Shown here piece by piece: positions 1 to 5,526 of a DNA stretch of 9,761 bases; within the stretch, counting starts at the first letter, position 1; each line of letters opens with the position of its first letter. Under the pieces are notes generated by a model. The model worked only from the letters and a program-made list of their open reading frames with translations. It was not told the origin of the DNA and made no database searches. This stretch comes from CAZXNF01 sp050741255 (GTDB lineage Bacteria; Pseudomonadota; Gammaproteobacteria; Burkholderiales; SG8-41). Both the position numbers and the translations under genes were made by a program. The stretch lies in assembly GCA_050741255.1 (NCBI GenBank), contig JBOIEQ010000156.1:1-9761 (forward strand), written 5' to 3'.

Positions 1-912
1 GATCTCGGCATCCCCCAGCAGTACCCCGACAAACCCATCCGCCTCGTCATCTCCCTCGCCCCCGGCGGCGGCACCGATATCCTCGCCCGCCGCATCGCGG
101 CGAAGCTGAGCGAGAACCTGGGGCAGCAGGTGGTCCCGGACAACCGGCCCGCCGTGGATGGCGTCATCGCCACCGAGATCGTCGCGCGTGCGCATCCGGA
201 CGGCTACACGCTGCTCTTCGTTTCCAGCAGCCATGCGAACAACGTCGCGATCGGCCGCAAGCTACCGTACGACGCGATCAAGGACTTTTCGCCGATCACG
301 CAGACCGCCTCGCAGCAGCTCGTCATGGTGGTGACGCCCTCGCTGCCGGTGAAATCGATCAGGGAGCTGATCGACCTCGCGAAGGCGAAGCCGGGCGTGC
401 TGAACTACGGGGCAAGCTCCAACGCCGTGCAGCTCCCGATGGAGCTGTTCAATTCGATGGCGGGGATCAAAACGAACTACATTCCCTACAAGGGCTCGGC
501 GCCCACGCTGCTCGACCTGATGGCGGGCCGCATCGAGCTGACGTTCAGCCCGGCGATCGCCGCGGTGCCTTTCATCAAGTCGGGCAAGCTCCGCGCGCTG
601 GCGACCGGGGACCTGAAGCGCTCCGCCGCCTTCCCGGACCTGCCCACCGTCGCGGAAAGCGGCATTCCCAAGTTTCAGGCCACCGCCTGGACCGGCGTCC
701 TGGGGCCCGCCAAGCTGCCGCGCCCCATGGTCGACAAGCTCAACAAGGAAATCGTGGCCATCGTGCAGGGTCAGGAGCTCAAGGACTGGCTGCAGCAGAA
801 CGGGTCCGATCCGGTCGGCAGCACGCCGGAGGCCTTCACCGCCTTCATCAAGGCGGAGATCACGAAGTGGTCGGCGATCGCCAAGGCGATCAACCTCAAG
901 CCGGAAACCTAG
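1..912 (+). CDS. Bug/TctC-family periplasmic solute-binding protein (5' truncated by window edge)
   Basis: The reading frame is open from base 1 and ends at TAG 910-912, giving 303 residues. The start codon and signal peptide lie outside the window. Bug proteins are usually about 320-330 residues, so only about 20-25 N-terminal residues should be missing. Visible family hallmarks are the opening strand YPDKPIRLVISLAPGGGTD, the HPDGYTLLFV segment, the YDAIKDFSPI segment, the IPYKGSAPTLLDLMAG loop and the FPDLPTVAESG motif near the C-terminal third. The family binds small carboxylated or amide-bearing solutes in the periplasm, either for tripartite tricarboxylate transporters or for signalling. 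The second ligand loop reads DNRPAVDGVIATE where many relatives have NRPGAGG-type glycines, so the ligand may differ. The next gene is convergent, and a hairpin follows 16 bases after the stop. Family call is firm; ligand unknown. Confidence 0.93.
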   Translation, partial: DLGIPQQYPDKPIRLVISLAPGGGTDILARRIAAKLSENLGQQVVPDNRPAVDGVIATEIVARAHPDGYTLLFVSSSHANNVAIGRKLPYDAIKDFSPITQTASQQLVMVVTPSLPVKSIRELIDLAKAKPGVLNYGASSNAVQLPMELFNSMAGIKTNYIPYKGSAPTLLDLMAGRIELTFSPAIAAVPFIKSGKLRALATGDLKRSAAFPDLPTVAESGIPKFQATAWTGVLGPAKLPRPMVDKLNKEIVAIVQGQELKDWLQQNGSDPVGSTPEAFTAFIKAEITKWSAIAKAINLKPET

Positions 913-928
913 ACGGAGAAATGCGCGG

Positions 929-954
929 CGGCGGAACGCGCCTGCGTTCCGCCG
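929..954. terminator. GC-rich perfect hairpin between convergent genes
   Basis: An 11-bp perfect inverted repeat (CGGCGGAACGC / GCGTTCCGCCG) has a 4-base loop (GCCT). It starts 16 bases past the first Bug stop and ends 16 bases before the stop of the convergent small gene. No U-tract follows on the plus strand and only a short TTT follows on the minus strand. It is therefore a non-canonical intrinsic terminator or a bidirectional transcript-end stabiliser. The hairpin is seen directly; its role is inferred from position. Confidence 0.6.
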
Positions 955-970
955 TCCGTCGCCGGCCGCG

Positions 971-1339
971 CTAGCGGCGCCGCGCTTCGTCGAGTTGCGC
1001 CAGCGTCCTGAGCGCGCTCGGCTTGTGCTGCTGCCACCACGCGTGCATGCGGTCGAAATCGCCGCCGAACATGCGGATCTTGACCTCCTCGGTCACCGCC
1101 ATGCACAGGTCGACCGGCGTGTGCTCCATGCCTTTCACCGTCGCAACGTAGTCGCAGCGCCAGAACGCGCGCTCGAGATCCTCCAGCTCCACCGACACGC
1201 CGTACTGATGCGCTTCGTTGATCGTCGCGAAGACGCTGTCCCCGCCGACGCCCTGGCCGCGGGCGCCATTCGCGCCCAGGACCAGCATGACCGCCGCTAT
1301 CGCGGCGAAGAACGTGCCACAGATTTTTCCCGAGTTCAT
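971..1339 (-). CDS. Small exported protein of unknown function
   Basis: This 122-residue protein runs from ATG at 1337-1339 to TAG at 971-973. The start is chosen because a near-perfect Shine-Dalgarno AGGAGGC (1343-1349) precedes it and because it places a signal peptide at the N terminus: a lysine in the first residues, hydrophobic core FFAAIAAVMLVLG, and a likely cleavage after an alanine- and glycine-rich stretch near residues 26-29. The same frame is open further upstream (to 1540), but that part is Arg/Pro-rich and lacks a site. The mature part is mostly polar and predicted helical, has two cysteines (in WRCDY and DLCMA) that could form a disulfide, and a tryptophan-rich GGDFDRMHAWWQQHK segment. 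It resembles small conserved exported proteins I loosely associate with Betaproteobacteria, but I cannot assign a function or family name. It is convergent with the first Bug gene. Confidence 0.8.
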   Translation of the reverse strand: MNSGKICGTFFAAIAAVMLVLGANGARGQGVGGDSVFATINEAHQYGVSVELEDLERAFWRCDYVATVKGMEHTPVDLCMAVTEEVKIRMFGGDFDRMHAWWQQHKPSALRTLAQLDEARRR

Positions 1340-1342
1340 GAT

Positions 1343-1349
1343 GCCTCCT
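1343..1349 (-). promoter_or_regulatory. Strong Shine-Dalgarno fixing the start of the small exported protein
   Basis: On the minus strand the sequence reads AGGAGGC, then three bases, then ATG at 1339-1337. The AGGAG core therefore lies about five bases from the start codon. This picks the 122-residue start over longer in-frame options. Confidence 0.75.
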
Positions 1350-1599
1350 GATCCGGTTGGGTGCTTGCGCCGCCTCTCGCAGCGGCGGACGCAGTGTGGG
1401 CCGGACCGGCGGGCGGGAACATCTGGCGGTGGGCCTATGGCCAGCGGCGGAGCAGACCTCCCGCGCGAAGCATTCCGCCGTGAACATGCGATGCAACGTC
1501 CCCGATCGCGTCCGGCCAGACCGGACGAAGGGCCTGGCACCGACGGCCGATCCTTCGGTGATCGCGGCGTTGCCTTTTATCCAGAGTACGTCACAAAGC

Positions 1600-1613
1600 G
1601 AACCGCCCGGTTC
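1600..1613 (-). terminator. Possible terminator hairpin after the MFS gene
   Basis: GAACCG-CC-CGGTTC is a 6-bp inverted repeat starting 43 bases beyond the MFS stop codon. Read on the minus strand it is followed by GCTTTGTG, a weak U-rich stretch. The stem is short, so this is a tentative call from position and symmetry. Confidence 0.3.
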
Positions 1614-1656
1614 ACGCCCCTCCCGGCGAAGGCAGGGGAAGTCATTCTCCCGGGTG

Positions 1657-2796
1657 CTACTGCTTGCTTGTCCGTCTGCCCCGGCTCAACGCGCCGCCCG
1701 CCGCCAGCATCGCCGCATTGGCCCAGAACACCACCGACAGCGTCGCCAGCACGGCGATGTAACCGAACACGCTGGGCGCGACCAGGCGGGTGAAGTGGAT
1801 GACCGTGGAGCGCAGCCCCAGGGTCTCGCCGGAGCGGCCGTCGGTGGACTGGCTGAAGGTCAGCATCATGGTGATCGGCTGGCCGGCGCCGTTGCCCAGG
1901 CCGAACAGGAAGGACAGCACGCCGATGACGGCCGCATTCTCGAAGAAGGGCACGAGCAGGAAACTGGCGGCGGACAGGTAGAAGGCCCACGCCAGCACGC
2001 TTCCCTCGCCGTGGCGCCGGACCAGCCGCGGCAGGAACAGCCGCACGGCGAAGCCGGCGGCCGCGAAGGTGGACACCAGCACGCCGATGACCGACGCGGA
2101 CAGGCCGATGCTGTGCGCGTACACCGGCATGTAGAACTGGAACATGTCGAGCCCCGACTGCACCATGCTGCAGACGAACAGGATGCGCCACACCCGGCGG
2201 TCGGCCAGCATCGCGCGCAGCCCTCCGCCCGCCGGGCGCGCGCTGCCTTTCACGCCCTTCGGCATGCCGCCGCCCCAGACGAGGAGCAGCAGGGCCGGAA
2301 ACACCGACAGCAGCGCGAGGTAGAGGGCGGTGGCACCGTAGCCGGCGTGATCGATGGCGAAGCCGGCGAGGAGCGGACCGATGAAACTCGCGCCCGAGTT
2401 CATCAGGCTCAGATTGCTGAAGGTACGCGGCCGTGTCTCGGCGGTGCTCAGCTGCCCGATGAGGTTCTGCAGCGAGACATTGAAGAAGCCGACGAGCAGG
2501 CCGTTCAGCATCCCGGCGATGAACAGCGCCGGCAGCACGGGCCACGCCCAAGCGATGAACATGCCGGCCGCGCCGGCCAGCATGCCCGCCATCATCAGCC
2601 AGCGCGCGCCGTAGAGATCGGACAGCCGCCCCACCGGCCAGGAGACGAGCATCGGCAGCACCGCGAGGCTCGCCGCGAGCGCGCCGATGGCGACCGGTCC
2701 GGCGCCGAGGTCGAGCGCGTACAGCACCAGCAGCACGCGGGCCGCGCGCGAGCCGGTCTGCGTCAGCAGCCAGAGCACCTGCGAAAAATTAATCAC
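1657..2796 (-). CDS. Major facilitator superfamily (MFS) transporter
   Basis: This 379-residue integral membrane protein starts at GTG (2794-2796) and stops at 1657. No ATG fits upstream, and the GTG start places the first membrane helix near residues 4-28. Hydrophobic segments suggest 12 membrane helices in two six-helix halves, split by a polar loop around residues 175-195 (GGGMPKGVKGSARPAGGG). An MFS motif A signature, GRLSDLYGARW, sits at residues 56-66 between helices 2 and 3. A motif-C-like GASFIGPLLAGFAID lies at 135-149, a pattern associated with drug/proton antiporters. Overall length and layout match drug-efflux or small-metabolite MFS proteins. The gene begins 26 bases after the VOC gene stop on the same strand, so the two are probably co-transcribed. 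Substrate and direction of transport cannot be told; the context hints at the same compound handled by the divergent genes. Confidence 0.9.
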   Translation of the reverse strand: MINFSQVLWLLTQTGSRAARVLLVLYALDLGAGPVAIGALAASLAVLPMLVSWPVGRLSDLYGARWLMMAGMLAGAAGMFIAWAWPVLPALFIAGMLNGLLVGFFNVSLQNLIGQLSTAETRPRTFSNLSLMNSGASFIGPLLAGFAIDHAGYGATALYLALLSVFPALLLLVWGGGMPKGVKGSARPAGGGLRAMLADRRVWRILFVCSMVQSGLDMFQFYMPVYAHSIGLSASVIGVLVSTFAAAGFAVRLFLPRLVRRHGEGSVLAWAFYLSAASFLLVPFFENAAVIGVLSFLFGLGNGAGQPITMMLTFSQSTDGRSGETLGLRSTVIHFTRLVAPSVFGYIAVLATLSVVFWANAAMLAAGGALSRGRRTSKQ

Positions 2797-2822
2797 GGCG
2801 CCCCCGCGCCGACGATCAACGC

Positions 2823-3224
2823 CTACTTCCCGGCGGGCCGCGCGGGCTTCTTGTAGCGCCCGACAGGCACCAGTTCCGCCACCGTGCCGCCGGGCGCGCG
2901 GAACTTGATGGGGATGACGCCCGGGTCGCTGACGATCTCGCAGCCGTACTGCTTGATCAGCTCGGTGGACTTCGCGAGGTCCTCGACTTCGATCGCGAAA
3001 TGGTGAATGCACGGGCCCTCGCCGGCGGCCCTGGACTCCGCCGACTGCGTGCCTTCGTCGTACTTGATGAGGGTGAAATCGATCTCGCCGTCGGTCAGGT
3101 GGCGGGACAGGTGGTCGCGCGTCTTGCGGGTTTCGGCTTCCCAGAAGCCGAACACCTTTTCGTAGAACTCGGTGGTCTTCTCCAGGTCTTCGACCTTCAG
3201 GGCGAGGTGGACGATGCGGTTCAT
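2823..3224 (-). CDS. VOC-superfamily (glyoxalase / dioxygenase-fold) protein
   Basis: This 133-residue protein starts at ATG 3222-3224 behind the Shine-Dalgarno GGAGA and stops with TAG at 2823-2825. It has the paired beta-alpha-beta-beta-beta units of the vicinal oxygen chelate fold. The first module begins IVHLALKVEDLEKTTEFYEKVFGF, split here as IVHLALKVEDL (4-14) and EFYEKVFGF (19-27). The second begins HHFAIEVEDL (74-83) and ends GGTVAELVP (112-120). Likely metal ligands are His6, His75 (or His74) and Glu117, the usual H/H/E pattern. Members include glyoxalase I, methylmalonyl-CoA epimerase, fosfomycin-resistance enzymes and extradiol dioxygenases; the sequence does not tell which. The C-terminal tail is basic (KKPARPAGK). 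It heads the leftward unit with the MFS gene and diverges from the M19-like gene. Confidence 0.9.
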   Translation of the reverse strand: MNRIVHLALKVEDLEKTTEFYEKVFGFWEAETRKTRDHLSRHLTDGEIDFTLIKYDEGTQSAESRAAGEGPCIHHFAIEVEDLAKSTELIKQYGCEIVSDPGVIPIKFRAPGGTVAELVPVGRYKKPARPAGK

Positions 3225-3281
3225 GCGGGTCTCCGGTAGCGTCGCGGTGGCGTCGGTGAGTGCGGACTGACGGAAGACATT

Positions 3282-3320
3282 TACCAGCAGAGAGGGGGCT
3301 GACGCGAGCGTCTGCTGGTA
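3282..3320. promoter_or_regulatory. Perfect 10-bp inverted repeat in the divergent promoter region (putative operator)
   Basis: TACCAGCAGA (3282-3291) and its exact reverse complement TCTGCTGGTA (3311-3320) flank a 19-base G-rich spacer, giving 29 bases (nearly three helical turns) from arm to arm. Each arm reads TCTGCTGGTA on the strand of the gene it faces: 58 bases upstream of the VOC start and 80 bases upstream of the M19-like start. The arrangement fits one regulator binding on the same DNA face to control both directions. The symmetry is seen directly; the operator role is inferred. The regulator is not in the window. Confidence 0.5.
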
Positions 3321-3334
3321 GACTACGCGAGTCG

Positions 3335-3340
3335 TAATAT
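3335..3340 (+). promoter_or_regulatory. Candidate -10 element for the rightward operon
   Basis: TAATAT stands out as an AT-rich hexamer in the GC-rich intergenic region, about 60 bases before the M19-like start codon. The -35 position would fall on or near CTGCTG (3312-3317), inside the right arm of the inverted repeat, and is a poor match to TTGACA. A poor -35 overlapping an operator is compatible with an activated promoter. This is a weak assignment. Confidence 0.3.
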
Positions 3341-3400
3341 GAACTGAACCGCCCGCCGTGCCTGGCCACGCGCTCGCCGGCCGCTCCCCGAAAGCCCCGC

Positions 3401-4417
3401 ATGCCCGACCTCAGCGCAGACGCCCGCGCCATTCTCAAGGACGCCATCGTCATCGATGGCATGGGCGGCTCGATCGTCCATCCCACGCCGTACGTCGCCG
3501 AGGGCACCTACGAAGAAAAACTCGTCGGCTATGGCTGGACGGCGATGAACTCCACGCTGGTCTCCGAGCCGACTTACACGCCGACCTACGAGGAGGTGCT
3601 GAAGGCCGTCAACGAGAACCTGATCTACTTCGACATCAGCCCCAGGGCCCGGCTGGTCGACACCAGCGCCGATCTCGTCGAAGCGAAGAAAAACGGCCAG
3701 CTCGCCGTGATCCTCGGCCTGCAGAGCCCCAGCTTCATCGACCAGGACCGCAGCCGCGTGCGCATCCTGCACAAGCTCGGCCTGCGCATCCTGCAGATGA
3801 CCTACATGGAGCGCAACTACCTCGGCGACGGCTGCCTCGAGCCCGAGAACCGGGGGCTGACGCACTTCGGACTCCAGATCGTGCGCGAGTGCAACCGCCT
3901 CGGCATCGTGCTCGACTGCTCGCACGTGGGCATCAACACCACGATCGACACCGCGCGGCACTCGGCGAAGCCCATCGTCCTCTCGCACACGGCGGCGCGC
4001 GCGCTGGTGGACAACCCCCGCTCCTGCACCGACGCGCAAATGACGGAAGTGACCAGCCGCGGCGGTGTCGTCGGCATCACCCCGCTGGCGGCGCTCATGA
4101 ACGTGGAACGCGCGCCGACCATCGAGGATTACCTCGACCATTTCGACTACGTGATCAAGCTGTGCGGGCCGGACCACGTCGGCCTCGGCACCGACATGTT
4201 CGACGGCAAGACCAAGGCGAACTGGGTCACCGGCGTGTATTACCCGGAATCCTCCGGCAAGGCGACCTACGGCAACCGCCGGGTGCAGGGCTTCAGCCAG
4301 AAATCCGATCTCGGCAATCTGGTCGAGGCGTTCCTGCGCCGGGGTTACGACCGCACGCTCATCCTGAAACTGCTGGGCGGTAATTTCCTGCGCGTGTTCA
4401 GGGAAATCTGGGGCTGA
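3401..4417 (+). CDS. Peptidase M19 (membrane/renal dipeptidase-like) family protein with altered metal site
   Basis: This 338-residue protein runs from ATG 3401 to TGA 4415-4417. No strong ribosome site precedes it, but the frame is closed upstream by TAA at 3335-3337 and no other ATG/GTG/TTG is available. It has no signal peptide, so it is probably cytoplasmic. Recognisable M19 features include VLDCSHVG (170-177), IVLSHTAARAL (192-202), the arginine in NPRSCTDAQM (205-214) and HVGLGTDMFDG (259-269). These correspond to renal dipeptidase zinc ligands His198 and His219, substrate Arg230 and Asp288. The canonical first motif DGHND is here DGMGG (19-23), losing the His and Asp ligands, and the bridging Glu125 position appears as Gln108 in LGLQSP. 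I recall a bacterial M19 subgroup with GDGCLEP (142-148) and similar changes. It may be a one-metal hydrolase on an amide or lactone rather than a dipeptidase. First gene of the rightward run. Confidence 0.87.
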   Translation: MPDLSADARAILKDAIVIDGMGGSIVHPTPYVAEGTYEEKLVGYGWTAMNSTLVSEPTYTPTYEEVLKAVNENLIYFDISPRARLVDTSADLVEAKKNGQLAVILGLQSPSFIDQDRSRVRILHKLGLRILQMTYMERNYLGDGCLEPENRGLTHFGLQIVRECNRLGIVLDCSHVGINTTIDTARHSAKPIVLSHTAARALVDNPRSCTDAQMTEVTSRGGVVGITPLAALMNVERAPTIEDYLDHFDYVIKLCGPDHVGLGTDMFDGKTKANWVTGVYYPESSGKATYGNRRVQGFSQKSDLGNLVEAFLRRGYDRTLILKLLGGNFLRVFREIWG

Positions 4418-4480
4418 ACGCAAACGAACACCGCGGCTTGCAACAGACGGTGTCGCAGTACCGGAAGACGAGGACAGTGA

Positions 4481-4489
4481 CTGCTGGTA
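4481..4489 (+). promoter_or_regulatory. Third copy of the CTGCTGGTA half-site, upstream of the second Bug gene
   Basis: CTGCTGGTA matches nine of the ten bases of the TCTGCTGGTA arms found in the divergent promoter region (the preceding base is A, not T). It sits in the 107-base gap between the M19-like gene and the preferred start of the second Bug gene. No inverted partner is seen here. It may be an internal operator half-site or chance. Confidence 0.25.
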
Positions 4490-4514
4490 TGGCAAGAACC
4501 AACCCGACTTGCAA

Positions 4515-4521
4515 AGGAAAG
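4515..4521 (+). promoter_or_regulatory. Shine-Dalgarno supporting a TTG start for the second Bug gene
   Basis: AGGAAAG, with its AGGA core six bases before TTG 4525-4527, is the best ribosome site in the region. The in-frame ATG at 4489 has only AGGAC about 13 bases upstream. Confidence 0.45.
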
Positions 4522-4524
4522 ACC

Positions 4525-5511
4525 TTGATCACTCTGCTCAGCCGATGGACCGCCTGCGCGGCCCTCGCGGCCACGATGGCCGCCGCTCCGACCGCCTTCT
4601 CCCAGACCTGGGAGCCCCGCAAGAACAACGTCGAGTTCGTGGTGGGCGCCGATCCCGGCGGCGCGCTCGACTTCACCGCGCGGCTGCTGCAGAACATCTG
4701 GAAGGAACAGAAGACCGTCGATACCGTCGTGGTCAACAAGCCCGGCGCCGGCAACGCCATCGGCTGGACCTACCTCAACACGCACCCGGGCGACGCCAAC
4801 TACCTCGCCATCGCCTCGCCCAACCTGTTCACCAACCAGCTGCTCGGCGTCAGCCCGATGTCGTACAAGGATGTCACTCCGCTCGGCGTCATGCTGACGG
4901 AGTTCATCGTCGTCATGGTGAAGCCGGACTCGCCGTACAAGACGATGAAGGACATCGTCGCGCCGCTGCGCAAGGACCCCGCCGCGCTCAGCATCGGCAT
5001 GTCGCCCGGCATCGGCAGCCCCGCCTATACCGCGGCCGCCATCGCGCTCAGCACCGCCGGCGTGGATGCCAAGAACATGCGGCTCATCGTCTACAAATCC
5101 GCCAGCGCCGTGCTGACCGCATTGCTCAGCAACGACCTCGACGTCGCGTTCGTGGCCGCGCCCAACGCGCCGCCGATGCTGTCCGCCAAGCGCCTGCATG
5201 CCGTCGCCATCTCGTCAGCGGCGCGCGTGAGCGGCGAACTGGCCAGCGTGCCGACCTTCCGGGAACAGGGCATCGACGCCGTATATGAAAACTGGCGCGG
5301 CCTCGTGGGACCGAAGGACCTCAAGCCCGAGCAGGTCGCGTTCTGGGAAAAAGCCATCCTGCAGGCGACCAAGACGCCGGAATGGCAGAAAGCGCTGGAA
5401 AAGAACGGCTGGGGCCCGCGCTACCTGACCAGCGCCGAGGCCCGCAAGTTCTGGGACTCGGAGTACGACAAGTACAAGGCGATCTACACGGCGGTCGGCG
5501 CCGCGAAGTAA
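4525..5511 (+). CDS. Bug/TctC-family periplasmic solute-binding protein, divergent member
   Basis: The preferred start is TTG 4525, giving 328 residues. It lies behind AGGAAAG and yields a 27-residue signal peptide (Arg7, hydrophobic ACAALAATMAAAP, cleavage near AFSQ). An in-frame ATG at 4489 and a TTG at 4438 would add 12 or 29 residues. TAA is at 5509-5511. The fold is Bug-like: VEFVVGADPGGALDFTARLL opens the mature domain, then NKPGAGNAIG, VTPLGVM, VYKSASAVLTALLSNDLDVAF and VPTFREQGIDA. The usual DGYTLL segment is replaced by DANYLAIAS and the PYKGG loop by VYKSAS. This marks it as a distant branch, possibly with a different ligand. It is sandwiched between the M19-like and MmgE/PrpD genes (15-base gap to the latter), so it probably captures the substrate or a related compound in the periplasm. 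No TctA/TctB membrane genes are present. Confidence 0.88.
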   Translation: MITLLSRWTACAALAATMAAAPTAFSQTWEPRKNNVEFVVGADPGGALDFTARLLQNIWKEQKTVDTVVVNKPGAGNAIGWTYLNTHPGDANYLAIASPNLFTNQLLGVSPMSYKDVTPLGVMLTEFIVVMVKPDSPYKTMKDIVAPLRKDPAALSIGMSPGIGSPAYTAAAIALSTAGVDAKNMRLIVYKSASAVLTALLSNDLDVAFVAAPNAPPMLSAKRLHAVAISSAARVSGELASVPTFREQGIDAVYENWRGLVGPKDLKPEQVAFWEKAILQATKTPEWQKALEKNGWGPRYLTSAEARKFWDSEYDKYKAIYTAVGAAK

Positions 5512-5526
5512 CCGGAGGAGACGGAC

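Larger units (their letters stand above)
1340..1656. other. 317-base intergenic region with three short hairpins, no gene seen
   Basis: This lies between the start of the small exported protein and the stop of the MFS gene, both on the minus strand. I see no credible gene here: frames open across it are Arg/Pro-rich with no site or family resemblance. It holds three inverted repeats: CGCCGC/GCGGCG (1368-1373 and 1382-1387), CGTCCGG/CCGGACG with a 5-base spacer (1509-1527), and GAACCG/CGGTTC (1600-1613). It presumably contains the promoter of the small exported protein and the transcript end of the MFS gene. No convincing -35/-10 pair was found. Confidence 0.5.

Noticed and set aside
1357..2856. 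Long plus-strand open frame (499 codons) rich in Gln, His, Arg, Glu and Gly
   Set aside because: It is antisense to the MFS gene. The composition is the mirror of hydrophobic GC-rich codons and shows no domain; the minus-strand frame has clear membrane helices and MFS motifs.
3323..4495. Minus-strand open frame (390 codons) opposite the M19-like gene
   Set aside because: Shadow of GC-rich coding sequence. It also reads through the divergent promoter region, and its composition is atypical.
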